Shown: positions 1-8,554 of the stretch, in pieces | Numbering within the stretch: the first letter of the stretch is position 1 | Layout of the letters: each line of letters begins with the position of its first letter | Source: Bacteroidales bacterium | GTDB lineage: Bacteria; Bacteroidota; Bacteroidia; Bacteroidales; UBA932 | DNA length: 48,620 bases | Reading direction: 5' to 3' | Assembly: GCA_017479265.1 (NCBI GenBank) | Contig: JAFVCK010000007.1 | Location: 1-48,620 of the forward strand | Made by a program: the position numbers and the translations under genes | The notes under the pieces: generated by a model | What the model saw: only the letters and a program-made list of their open reading frames with translations | The model's database searches: none | What the model was told of the DNA's origin: nothing

Positions 1-123
1 GCAATAGTTAAACAATTAATATTCAATAAATTAACACGAATTTTTATGGCGAAATTTCACTATGTTTTCAGGCTCCTTGGAGCATGCCTCATAGAGGCGT
101 CGTCAACATACAAAAACAGTCCC
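1..123. other. AT-rich intergenic stretch, no gene seen
   Basis: No open frame with coding character. Two small adjacent hairpins are visible: GCTCC/GGAGC at 72-83 and GCCTC/GAGGC at 86-98. They lie just beyond the stop of the minus-strand gene at 124-339, so they could be part of a weak transcript end, but no clear T-run follows. Confidence 0.4.
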
Positions 124-339
124 TTAACTTAACACCCTATTAATAAAGTCGACGAAATCAGGATTGAGCGTTTCATATTTCTTTACGCTCATAGGGCTGA
201 TGACATCGTAATAATCCGTAATGCGGCAGGGAATGGTCGCTATCCCGTCATTGACGAAATCACGCCGCAGCCGGGCATCAAGATTCCCTTTTCTGGACGC
301 GAACAGCCCGGCTATTTTATGCTTTTGCCTGTTACTCAT
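124..339 (-). CDS. Small hypothetical protein (71 aa)
   Basis: I do not recognise this protein. It is 71 residues, basic at the N-terminus (MSNRQKHKIAG), without a signal peptide or membrane segment. Its ATG lies inside the end of the upstream gene (8-nt overlap, ATGAGTAA), which argues that it is translated and coupled to the membrane protein at 332-889. It is the third gene of a run starting with the mechanosensitive channel. Function unknown; a small cytoplasmic partner of the membrane protein is only a guess. Confidence 0.6.
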   Translation of the reverse strand: MSNRQKHKIAGLFASRKGNLDARLRRDFVNDGIATIPCRITDYYDVISPMSVKKYETLNPDFVDFINRVLS

Positions 340-889
340 CTTTCGCTTTTACATAGCAGGCCACAAGGCCGTAAGTGATGGTAGGACGAATCCATATCTC
401 TATCATCAAATAGGAAGAGTACTCATTGAAGGGCTCTATGAATATGTCGATGTTATAGAGTATGGCAATGAGCATGTCAATCAGGAAAATCATCCACAGG
501 TTGCTCTTGGAGTATGTCTTCCAGTCCTTGCGGGCGTAGAAGTACGTAAGCATTACAAGCAGCGCGGACGAAAGGGTGAGGCACACCAGATGGAGAGGGT
601 AATTTGCCAGCGGGGGTGCAAAGAGTATGTCCCTGAGCAATACCGTGATTCCCACATTCAAGGTGCACCAATAGTTGAACTGCTTTGTAGTGATGCCTAC
701 TTTGAAAAAATACATCAGCATCATCGCCACGCAGGCAATGTAGAACACGTTGAGCACCAGTTCGGGCCAGGTCTCGGAAAGCCCAAGATGAATTACGCCG
801 TAAATCATCATCGTTACAGACAAGGCAGCGGCCACGATGGTAACGAGAACATTCAGCACATCGGATTTGTTTTCGAATCTTATTCCCAT
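332..889 (-). CDS. Hypothetical polytopic membrane protein (185 aa)
   Basis: The 185-residue protein has five or six hydrophobic segments (roughly residues 13-35, 42-62, 76-115, 126-147 and 160-180) with a short charged N-terminus and C-terminus, so it is an inner-membrane protein. No catalytic motif or known family is apparent. It starts 15 nt after the stop of the MscS-type channel and overlaps the next small gene by 8 nt, so the three are probably cotranscribed. Function unknown. Confidence 0.7.
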   Translation of the reverse strand: MGIRFENKSDVLNVLVTIVAAALSVTMMIYGVIHLGLSETWPELVLNVFYIACVAMMLMYFFKVGITTKQFNYWCTLNVGITVLLRDILFAPPLANYPLHLVCLTLSSALLVMLTYFYARKDWKTYSKSNLWMIFLIDMLIAILYNIDIFIEPFNEYSSYLMIEIWIRPTITYGLVACYVKAKDE

Positions 890-904
890 AATCAGACAGG
901 TTTA

Positions 905-3583
905 TCATTTATCATCAGCTATCATGTGCACATCGCACTGCGGGAACGGGATGGTGATGCCGCCCTCGTTCAAGGTCTTGTAAACCAGCTCCTTGCAGCG
1001 GTCTATATAGCCTATGCGCTCAGGCACCAGCACATACTGCTTGATTGCCACCTCGACGGCGCTGTCCGCGAAATCACCGAAGCGGATATAGATGCCATAG
1101 TTGGGATCAACCACTTCGCGTCCGTATGAATCCTTTGTCTTGAGCGGTTCCAATCCCTTCTCAAGCAGTTCCCTGACCTTCTGGAAATCGGTGCCGTACG
1201 CCACTCCAACGGTGACTTTGGTAAACTCGTAGGAGTTGTTCCTCGTGAGGTTGACGAAGTTCTTGCCGAAGAGCGAAGAGTTCAGGAAGGCCACCTGGGT
1301 ACCGTTGACGGTCTCCACGAGGGTGGTCTGGTAGTTGATGTCCGTCACCTTGCCGCGCACGCCGTCGCACTCTATCCAGTCGCCGACCCTCAGGCGTCCT
1401 CCCATGAGCTGGATACCATAGATGAAGTTGTTGATGATATCCTTGAGGGCAAGACCGATACCGGCGGACAGACCTCCGGCGATAAGGCCGAGCGAGCCTG
1501 TAGGGATATTCAGCGTGACTATGAAGAGGTCGATATATACGAACCAGATGAACACGCTGATGAGGCTGTTCCCGAGGGAAAGGTTTATCTCGTTGCTGCG
1601 TATGCTCTTGCGATTGTGCTTGCGCATGAAGCGGCGGTATTCTATGCTCTGCCAGATGGTATGTATGGCCTTGTTCACATAACGGAATATGGCAAACATT
1701 CCGGCAAGGAACAGGACGCTGTACATGGACACCGTCATGCCTCCCTGGGTAAAGAAGGGTTCCTTGAAAATGGTACGGTAAAGGTCGTTGAATTCAAAGA
1801 TATTCAGTGCCAGATAGATGCAGGTAGGGATGGAAACAATCACCAGCAGAGGGACTATCACTTCCCTTATCAAATCGTAGAACCATGTGGCAGAGAACAT
1901 CAAAGACTCCTTGGCAGCGCCGGATACGAATGTAATCTTGGCCTTCTTGGCGGACAGTTTCTTGCTCATCCGTCTTTCCTTGTACATTACGGTCAGGTCC
2001 CATATCGAGACTATGGCAAGGATGACAGCCAGCTGGAAATACCACCATACCAGGATAATAAGAGCCAGGAAAATAAAACCGATGAAACTCCATATCAGGG
2101 AAACGGCGGTAATGCCGAAGGAAATCCAGCCGATTATGACATCTGTACGGTCAGCCTTTCCGCTCCTTCGCAGGTTGGCGACCAGCTGCCACAGGACCAT
2201 GACCAGCAGCAGAGGCGGGAAGAAGAAATTGAGGAAGGCGTTGGGCACGAACAGCAACCTGCATGCAATCACGAACAAGGCCGTGAAAATGGTGGGCAGA
2301 TATATACGGATGCTGGTCTTGAGATTCTCCGGCTTGAGGCGTATGAGCATGGCCGCAGTAATAGCCATCAGCAGCCAGAAGAAGGTGTGCATTATGCTTA
2401 TGCTCTTGTACACCATATCATCATTCGTACTTTCATAACTGAGAACCACGAAGATGATGCACCCCATCAGAAGGGCTATATAACGCCTCTGTTCCTTTGC
2501 CACCAGGGCCCCGAGGGGCTTTATGAAACGATAGAGAGGCAGCATCACCAGAGCGGAAAGTCCCCAGAAGAGCAGGAAGGCCAGGATATAAATCACCAGC
2601 CAGTATATCTTGGTGGAATTGACGAGCTGATTGTCATTGGTGACCGTTTCACCGGTCAGGTCCAGCTGGTCGTCGGTGAATGCCCTGCGTATGAAAGACA
2701 TGCTGAATTTCTCCCCGACGGCCCTTTTCATGTCTTTCCAGTACTCGCCCGGATCGGACATGATGGTCTTCCAGGAGACCTGGCCATCTACAAATACATT
2801 TTTCTCCAACATGGCATAATAGTCGCGGGCGTACGCATAAGACTCGTCCATGCGCAGCCGGGCCTCCCTGTAATGGGTGCTGTCGGCCATCACCTGCTCG
2901 CGGGTCTGGGCGTAGAGTTTCAGCAGCTCGGAAGCATAGAACAGGCAGGAATCACGGTCAGCCTGGCCGGCATCGCTGAGTATGAAAGCCGTGACTTTTT
3001 CCTCCCTCTCCACCGCTGTCGTATCCCTCACCTCGTTCAAGGCAACGACGGCCTCCACCTGCTCCTGCAGTTCCTGCTGCAGGAGGCTTTCATTGTGCAG
3101 GAGATGGGCATCCAGGGTGTCATTGTGATATGCGAGGCTGTCAGGCACCACTTCCAGGTCACGAAGTTCCGGAGGAAGGCGGCGCAATGACTCGATAAGA
3201 CGTGCGTAACGGTCGATCTCGACATCCAGGCTGGCCACGATGCGGTCGTACGGCGTACGGTTCTTGTTGAAGTCCTTGTATTCCTGGCTGACTTTTTCCA
3301 GTGCATAACTTACATCGAAGGTATAGTCCTGCTTCTGGGAATACAGCATCAGGGACAGGTCGTTGCATTTCTTGACTATGTCCACCATGCGCCGGTGCTG
3401 GGCCTGATTCTTTTCCTGAAGCAACTCCTGTGTACTGCTTATCTGGCGATAATCATGGTAGAGTTCCTTCCTGAGGTTGGACAGAGTGGCATCCAGGTCC
3501 AGTCCTGTGAAAACGGCCAATGCGGGCACTGCTGCAAGGAACAGAATTCCCACAAAGGTCAATAGGCGTTTGCGATTGCTCAT
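905..3583 (-). CDS. Large MscS-family mechanosensitive ion channel
   Basis: Inner-membrane channel of the MscS superfamily, expected to open under membrane tension and release solutes on osmotic downshock. The predicted 892-aa protein has an N-terminal signal-like helix, a long periplasmic coiled-coil-like region (about residues 30-320), a series of transmembrane helices (about 330-700), then the MscS core: the pore helix with GLSAGIGLALKDIINNFIYG and the beta domain (RVGDWIECDGVRGKVTDI). The frame stays open to 3685, but the start at 3583 (MSNRKRLLTF) is preferred because it puts the signal helix at the N-terminus. The length and extra helices resemble the MscK/YbdG-like large forms, not the 286-aa E. 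coli MscS. Confidence 0.9.
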   Translation of the reverse strand: MSNRKRLLTFVGILFLAAVPALAVFTGLDLDATLSNLRKELYHDYRQISSTQELLQEKNQAQHRRMVDIVKKCNDLSLMLYSQKQDYTFDVSYALEKVSQEYKDFNKNRTPYDRIVASLDVEIDRYARLIESLRRLPPELRDLEVVPDSLAYHNDTLDAHLLHNESLLQQELQEQVEAVVALNEVRDTTAVEREEKVTAFILSDAGQADRDSCLFYASELLKLYAQTREQVMADSTHYREARLRMDESYAYARDYYAMLEKNVFVDGQVSWKTIMSDPGEYWKDMKRAVGEKFSMSFIRRAFTDDQLDLTGETVTNDNQLVNSTKIYWLVIYILAFLLFWGLSALVMLPLYRFIKPLGALVAKEQRRYIALLMGCIIFVVLSYESTNDDMVYKSISIMHTFFWLLMAITAAMLIRLKPENLKTSIRIYLPTIFTALFVIACRLLFVPNAFLNFFFPPLLLVMVLWQLVANLRRSGKADRTDVIIGWISFGITAVSLIWSFIGFIFLALIILVWWYFQLAVILAIVSIWDLTVMYKERRMSKKLSAKKAKITFVSGAAKESLMFSATWFYDLIREVIVPLLVIVSIPTCIYLALNIFEFNDLYRTIFKEPFFTQGGMTVSMYSVLFLAGMFAIFRYVNKAIHTIWQSIEYRRFMRKHNRKSIRSNEINLSLGNSLISVFIWFVYIDLFIVTLNIPTGSLGLIAGGLSAGIGLALKDIINNFIYGIQLMGGRLRVGDWIECDGVRGKVTDINYQTTLVETVNGTQVAFLNSSLFGKNFVNLTRNNSYEFTKVTVGVAYGTDFQKVRELLEKGLEPLKTKDSYGREVVDPNYGIYIRFGDFADSAVEVAIKQYVLVPERIGYIDRCKELVYKTLNEGGITIPFPQCDVHMIADDK

Positions 3584-3662
3584 TATCAGTAATTTTTTAC
3601 ATTTGCAAAATGAAATCATCCCTACTACCCGACATTTTCCCAATTTATCGCGTAAATATACT

Positions 3663-3700
3663 AAAAATGGGGCAAAAATCCTCATTTTTGTCCCATTTTT
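3663..3700 (-). terminator. Terminator after htpG
   Basis: A 17-bp inverted repeat with one mismatch: AAAAATGGGGCAAAAAT at 3663-3679 and ATTTTTGTCCCATTTTT at 3684-3700, with a 4-nt loop. It sits 23 nt past the htpG stop and ends in a T-run in that direction, so it separates htpG from mscS. Confidence 0.75.
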
Positions 3701-3723
3701 AGGAATATATTATAATGCTTCCG

Positions 3724-5754
3724 CTACTTCAGATAAGCATCGGAGACCACCTTGCGGCTGCGGGCGATGAAGTCGCTCAGGGCCTTGTCTTTAAGCAAGC
3801 CGTTGGCAAGCAGCGCCAGGTCTATCACCTGATGGAGAATCTCGTTCTCTCCGGCAAAGGCGGCAAGGTCGGCCCTGTGGGCATTCTCCACCTCTTCCTT
3901 GCGGGTATTGTACTCCTTGAGAGCCTGCTCATGGGCGCTCTTCTGCTCATCGGTAGCATCCTTGGGAAGGTCTGCGGGCTTCTCCCCTGCGCTCTCCATA
4001 GGCTTCACCTCCTCGTTCTTGGCTGCCACCACCTTGGCAATCAGAGGATTGTCCATGTTGACTGTGATATTGTAGGAAGGCGGCATCTGTCCGTAGAAAT
4101 TCATACCTCCTCCGAGGGCGCTCATCTCGCGGTACCTGCGCATGAACTCGCTCTGGGTAATCAGCACGGGGTCAGCGTCCTCGCCGAGGTTGTCACCCTC
4201 GACATAGTAATCGTTGCCCTTGGGAAGGGCGGCCTTGAACACCTCGGAAAGGTCGAAGCGCTCGGCTGCCGTCATTTCCAGCTTCACCCTGTCCTCCTTG
4301 GGTATCAGCTTGTCTATGCTGTCGGAATCCACGCGGGCGAAACGGGTGTCCCCCAGTTTCTGCTCCAGCAGGTTGACATAGTGGGCATCCAGCTCGCAGT
4401 CCATCAGCAGGACGTCGTAGCCCTTGTTCCTGGCAGCCTCGATGAAGGCATACTGCGAATCTGTGTCGGTAGCGTACAGATACACCGTCTTCTTGTCCTT
4501 GTCGGTCTGCATGGGCTCCACGGCCTTCTTGTACTCTTCGAAGCTGAAATACTTGCCGTCGGTATTCTTCAGCAGGGCAAACTTGAGGGCCCTCTCGCAG
4601 AACTTCTCGTCCGAAAGCATTCCATACTCGATGAATAGCTTGAGGTTGTCCCACTTGCCCTCGAATTCAGACCTGCGGGTCATGAAGATGTCCTCCAGGC
4701 GGTCCGAAACCTTCTTGGTGATGTAGGTGGAAATCTTCTTGACGTTGGCATCGCTCTGCAGATAGCTGCGGGAGACATTCAGAGGAATGTCGGGGGAATC
4801 GATTACGCCGTGCAGCAGCGTCAGGAAGTCAGGAACTATGTTGTCCACATGGTCGGTAACGAACATCTGGTTGCAATACAGCTGAATTTTGTTCTTCTCT
4901 ATGGACATCCTGTCCTTGAGCTTGGGGAAGTACAGCACGCCGGTAAGGGTGAAAGGATAGTCCACGTTGAGATGTATCCAGAACATGGGGTCCTCGTGCA
5001 TGGGATACATGGCCTTGTAGAACTGGAGATAATCCTCGTCCTTGAGCTCCGAAGGGGACTTGGTCCATATAGGCTCTATGCTGTTGACGACCTTGTCCTT
5101 GTCCGTATCGACATACTTGCCGTCCTTCCACTCCTGCTCCTTGCCGAAGACTATGGGAACGGGCATGAACTTGCAGTACTTGTCAAGAAGGGTCTCGATT
5201 TTGCCTTTCTCGGCATACTCCTGTGAATCATCGTCGAGGTAGAGGGTTATGACAGTACCCCTGTCAGCCTTCTTGCTGTCCTCCATCTTGTACTCGGGGC
5301 TGCCGTCGCAGGTCCACTTGACTGCCTTTGAGCCTTCCTTCCAGCTGAGAGTGTCTATGGTGACCTTCTTGGAGACCATGAAAGCCGAATAGAAGCCCAG
5401 TCCGAAGTGGCCTATTATGCTGCCTATCTGGTCCTTGTATTTCTCCAGGAACTCCCCTGCCGAAGAGAATGCTATCTGGTTGATGTATTTGTCAACCTCT
5501 TCCTCCGTCATGCCGATGCCGTTGTCAATCACCTTCAGCACCTTCTTCTTTTCGTCAAGTTCTATGTTGACCTTGAGTTCCCCGAGTTCCTGCCCATAAT
5601 CTCCGCTGGAAGCCAGGGCCTTCATTTTCTGAGTCGCGTCCACGGCGTTTGCCACCAACTCGCGAAGGAAAATCTCGTGGTCGGAATAGAGGAACTGCTT
5701 GATTACCGGGAATATGTTCTCGGTTGTAACTCCGATTTTTCCGTTTTGTGCCAT
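3724..5754 (-). CDS. htpG: Molecular chaperone HtpG (Hsp90)
   Basis: Cytoplasmic ATP-dependent Hsp90 chaperone, 676 aa, close to the usual length in Bacteroidetes. The N-terminal GHKL ATPase motifs are present in order: ELVANAVDATQK (Mg-binding Asn region), VIDNGIGMT, and IGHFGLGFYSAFMV (lid/phosphate loop). Middle-domain sequence with SRSYLQSD follows, then a C-terminal dimerisation domain. It is a single-gene unit closed by the hairpin at 3663-3700. I see no heat-shock operator such as CIRCE in the 110-nt upstream gap, which also holds the terminator of the next gene. Confidence 0.97.
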   Translation of the reverse strand: MAQNGKIGVTTENIFPVIKQFLYSDHEIFLRELVANAVDATQKMKALASSGDYGQELGELKVNIELDEKKKVLKVIDNGIGMTEEEVDKYINQIAFSSAGEFLEKYKDQIGSIIGHFGLGFYSAFMVSKKVTIDTLSWKEGSKAVKWTCDGSPEYKMEDSKKADRGTVITLYLDDDSQEYAEKGKIETLLDKYCKFMPVPIVFGKEQEWKDGKYVDTDKDKVVNSIEPIWTKSPSELKDEDYLQFYKAMYPMHEDPMFWIHLNVDYPFTLTGVLYFPKLKDRMSIEKNKIQLYCNQMFVTDHVDNIVPDFLTLLHGVIDSPDIPLNVSRSYLQSDANVKKISTYITKKVSDRLEDIFMTRRSEFEGKWDNLKLFIEYGMLSDEKFCERALKFALLKNTDGKYFSFEEYKKAVEPMQTDKDKKTVYLYATDTDSQYAFIEAARNKGYDVLLMDCELDAHYVNLLEQKLGDTRFARVDSDSIDKLIPKEDRVKLEMTAAERFDLSEVFKAALPKGNDYYVEGDNLGEDADPVLITQSEFMRRYREMSALGGGMNFYGQMPPSYNITVNMDNPLIAKVVAAKNEEVKPMESAGEKPADLPKDATDEQKSAHEQALKEYNTRKEEVENAHRADLAAFAGENEILHQVIDLALLANGLLKDKALSDFIARSRKVVSDAYLK

Positions 5755-5784
5755 AATCTGTTATCTTTTATCTGTTCAATCATC

Positions 5785-5817
5785 AAAGGGCGGTCGCCAC
5801 ATTGGCAACCGCCCTTT
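5785..5817 (-). terminator. Terminator of the acyl-CoA synthetase gene
   Basis: A 15-bp stem with one mismatch: AAAGGGCGGTCGCCA at 5785-5799 and TGGCAACCGCCCTTT at 5803-5817, with a 3-nt loop. It lies about 50 nt past the minus-strand stop at 5866 and just upstream of htpG. Confidence 0.75.
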
Positions 5818-5865
5818 CAAGGTCAAACTTTGTTCCAATTCAGAACTTATGACAATTTGTCACTT

Positions 5866-7503
5866 CTACTTATAGAGGAACCTCTTGATGGACATCTTCG
5901 GAGTCTTCTCGAAAGGCTTATCGACAAGTTCCACCTGGGATATCTTGCTGTATCCGGGGAGCTGCTTGTTGGCACCTGCCTTTATCTGCTCGGGAATCTC
6001 GGCCTGGGCCTCCTTGTCAAGCAGGGACTTGGCCATCGATACCTGGTCCAGATACACGAGGGCTACCAGTTTGCCGCCGCGGTCAACTACCACATTCTCA
6101 AGCACATAAGGCTGATTGGCAACAATTGCCTCAACCTCCTCGGGATAGATATTCTGTCCGTTGGCGGAGAGAATCATGTTCTTGGAACGGCCACGGATGA
6201 ATATATTGCCATCGGCATCCATGATACCAAGGTCGCCGGTACGGAGGAAACCGTCCTCGGTGAAAGCGTTGGCGGAAGCCTCTTCGTTCTTGTAATAGCC
6301 TATAGTGATATTATCACCCTTGGCCTGGATTTCACCGACTATATGCTGGGGGTCCTCCGAATCGATGCGGACCTCGGCGCAATCCACGGCCTTTCCGCAG
6401 GAGCCGGGTACATACTTGGTCCAATGCTCATAAGCAAGCAGAGGGCAGGCTTCTGTCATTCCGTAGCCCACAAGATAAGGGAAGTTTATCTTCTTGAAAA
6501 TCTTCTCGACCTCGGGATTTAGAGGTGCACCACCCATGATAAACTCCTCCACATTGCCACCGAAAGCCTCTACCAGACCGTCTTTTACCTTCTTATAGAT
6601 GATATTGCTGAGTCCGGGGACCTTGAGGGCAAACTTGACTGCCGGCTTCTCCAGGGTAGGCTTGATCTTGGACTTGTAAATCTTCTCCATAACCAGAGGA
6701 ACGGTGATGAGCAGATAAGGCTTCACGGTCTTGAATGCGTTCAGTAGAGCTGCAGGGGTCGGAGCCTTGCCAAGCCAATAGATGGAAGTACCGTTGCAAA
6801 GAGGATATATAAACTCTATCACGAGGCCGTACATGTGGGCCATAGGGAGCATGGAGACCATCTTGTCGCCGGCGGGAACATGCCTCTGGGAGAAGTCCAC
6901 ATTGGCGCTGAAGTTCCTGTAAGTCAGCATTACACCCTTGGGGTTGCCTGTAGAACCGGAAGTATAGTTGATAGTGGACAGGTCGTCCAGATTGTCTGTG
7001 GGGAAATGAACGTCATCGGGACCATATCCGTTCGGATACTTTGCCTTGAGCATGGAATCCATCTTGCCATAAGCCTCCTTGACGGCATCGTTTTCAGCCC
7101 AGAGGAGGTCCCAGGAATCGACATCAACGACAAAGCGAAGGTTGGGCAATTTGGCAATATCCTGCTTTTTCCACCTGTCAACCGTCGTGAAGAACCCTAT
7201 GCTGTCGGAATGATTTACAAGGGTGCGTATTGCATCCGGGGTAAAGTCGGCCAGAATGGGAACTATGACAGTCTCGTATGTGTTTACCGCCATGTAAGTC
7301 ATGCCGAAACGGGAGCCGTTGTTGGCACAGAGGGCAATCTTGTCACCTTTCTTCAGGCCTATAGCCTCGAAGAAGAGATGGAACTTCTCTATTTGGATTG
7401 CCATGTCACCATAGGTGTTCACCTCGCCTCCGATGTTGTTCAGGGCAGGCTTGTCCCAGAACTTCTTGGTGGCATCTTCCAGTCTTTTCAGATAATGTAT
7501 CAT
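5866..7503 (-). CDS. AMP-forming acyl-CoA synthetase
   Basis: Cytoplasmic or membrane-associated ligase of the ANL superfamily that activates a carboxylic acid, probably a fatty acid, with ATP and CoA. The 545-aa protein carries the AMP-binding P-loop YTSGSTGNPKGV (about residue 180), the GYGMTEACPLL motif (about 345), the RTGDLG motif (about 420) and the hinge with the K-containing IFIRGRSKNMILSANGQNIY (about 432-451). The C-terminal lysine region (KMSIKRFLYK) is also present. The length fits FadD-like long-chain acyl-CoA synthetases; the exact chain length cannot be read from the sequence. It is a single-gene unit with its own promoter box and terminator. Confidence 0.9.
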   Translation of the reverse strand: MIHYLKRLEDATKKFWDKPALNNIGGEVNTYGDMAIQIEKFHLFFEAIGLKKGDKIALCANNGSRFGMTYMAVNTYETVIVPILADFTPDAIRTLVNHSDSIGFFTTVDRWKKQDIAKLPNLRFVVDVDSWDLLWAENDAVKEAYGKMDSMLKAKYPNGYGPDDVHFPTDNLDDLSTINYTSGSTGNPKGVMLTYRNFSANVDFSQRHVPAGDKMVSMLPMAHMYGLVIEFIYPLCNGTSIYWLGKAPTPAALLNAFKTVKPYLLITVPLVMEKIYKSKIKPTLEKPAVKFALKVPGLSNIIYKKVKDGLVEAFGGNVEEFIMGGAPLNPEVEKIFKKINFPYLVGYGMTEACPLLAYEHWTKYVPGSCGKAVDCAEVRIDSEDPQHIVGEIQAKGDNITIGYYKNEEASANAFTEDGFLRTGDLGIMDADGNIFIRGRSKNMILSANGQNIYPEEVEAIVANQPYVLENVVVDRGGKLVALVYLDQVSMAKSLLDKEAQAEIPEQIKAGANKQLPGYSKISQVELVDKPFEKTPKMSIKRFLYK

Positions 7504-7532
7504 GTTTATCAGGTTTAGTTTCTTTCAACCTG

Positions 7533-7540
7533 CAAATTTA
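7533..7540 (-). promoter_or_regulatory. -7 promoter box of the acyl-CoA synthetase gene
   Basis: TAAATTTG on the minus strand matches the Bacteroidetes TAnnTTTG box, 29 nt upstream of the ATG. A good -33 TTTG is not evident. Confidence 0.45.
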
Positions 7541-7555
7541 GCAAATCATTTCCAA

Positions 7556-7582
7556 TTTGGTCAGAAAATTGTGCTATATTTG
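7556..7582 (+). promoter_or_regulatory. Promoter of the HAD phosphatase gene
   Basis: TTTG at 7556-7559 and TATATTTG at 7575-7582 match the Bacteroidetes promoter boxes, though the 15-nt spacer is shorter than usual. The box lies 41 nt before the ATG. Confidence 0.5.
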
Positions 7583-7623
7583 CGAAAACCACCCATTTGT
7601 GGCGAAATCAGAAACAGTTTTTT

Positions 7624-8463
7624 ATGAAAAGAAAACCTATTGTAGCGCTAATCTACGACTTCGACGGCACACTCTCCCCCGGCAATATGCAGGAGTTCGG
7701 ATTTATCCAGGCCATAGGCCAGACACCTGAGGAATTCTGGACCAAGAGCGACGGCATAGCCAAGGGGCAGGATGCCAGCAACATACTCGCTTACATGAAA
7801 CTGATGTTCGACGAGGCCGGGAAGAAAGGCATAAGACTGAGGCGCAGCGAGTTCAAGAAATTCGGAGAGCATGTGCAGCTTTTCGAGGGACTGCGAGGCT
7901 GGTTCAAGCTGGTCAATGAATACGGGGAAGCGCACGGGGTCAAGATAGAGCATTATATCAACTCCTCGGGCCTGAAAGAGATAATAGAAGGTACGCCAAT
8001 AGCCAAGGAATTCAAGCATATTTTCGCCTGCACCTATATCTATAATGAAAACGGCGAGGCAGTATGGCCCGGTATCGCTGTCGATTACACGGCCAAGACC
8101 CAGTTCATGTTCAAAATCAACAAGGGTATCTTCTCTTCCCGCGATTCCAAAAGGGTGAACGAATCGACCGCCGACGACAAGAAGCGCATCCCCTTCTCCA
8201 ACATGATTTACTTCGGTGACGGAGAGACCGATGTGCCTTCCATGAAGATAGTGACCATGTTCGGGGGCAACTGCATAGCGGTGTACAACCCCCAGGACCT
8301 CCCGAAGAAGGCGGTAGCGGAGAAGCTCCTGCGCCAGGGCCGCGTAAATTTCATCTGCCCCGCCAATTACAGCAAGGACGGCAGGGCTTTCCGCATAGTC
8401 AGCTGCATCATAGACAAGATCAAGGCCGAATCCGACATGGCCCGTCTTGCCAAGCTTTACTAG
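7624..8463 (+). CDS. HAD-superfamily phosphatase
   Basis: Cytoplasmic hydrolase of the haloacid dehalogenase superfamily, 279 aa. Motif I is DFDGTLSP near the N-terminus (nucleophile Asp followed by acid/base Asp), motif II is the Ser in INSSGLKE, and motif IV is YFGDGETDVPS, which supplies the Mg-binding aspartates. The helical cap between motifs I and II is of the phosphoserine-phosphatase type. The ATG at 7624 is chosen because motif I then lies about 12 residues in, as usual; the open frame extends a few codons further back. The substrate cannot be predicted. Confidence 0.85.
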   Translation: MKRKPIVALIYDFDGTLSPGNMQEFGFIQAIGQTPEEFWTKSDGIAKGQDASNILAYMKLMFDEAGKKGIRLRRSEFKKFGEHVQLFEGLRGWFKLVNEYGEAHGVKIEHYINSSGLKEIIEGTPIAKEFKHIFACTYIYNENGEAVWPGIAVDYTAKTQFMFKINKGIFSSRDSKRVNESTADDKKRIPFSNMIYFGDGETDVPSMKIVTMFGGNCIAVYNPQDLPKKAVAEKLLRQGRVNFICPANYSKDGRAFRIVSCIIDKIKAESDMARLAKLY

Positions 8464-8502
8464 CTGTTTTGAAACAGCTTCTTACCAGTCGGTTCATAGC
8501 AA

Positions 8503-8538
8503 AAAAATAATCCCGGCCTTGCGGTCGGGACTATTTTT
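8503..8538. terminator. Bidirectional terminator between the HAD gene and ompA-like gene
   Basis: Convergent genes share a hairpin: AAAAATAATCCCGGCC at 8503-8518 and GGTCGGGACTATTTTT at 8523-8538 (14 of 16 pairs, 4-nt loop), with A and T runs for both directions. A second perfect 8-bp hairpin, AGCTGTTT/AAACAGCT, starts at the HAD stop codon (8462-8479). Confidence 0.8.
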
Positions 8539-8554
8539 GTCAGTTGTGGAAGAA

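Noticed and set aside
1616-3190. Long open frame (about 524 codons) on the plus strand opposite the mscS gene
   Set aside because: Its product has no family features, is rich in His/Gln/Gly as expected from the antisense of a biased codon usage, and the opposite strand encodes a clear MscS protein.
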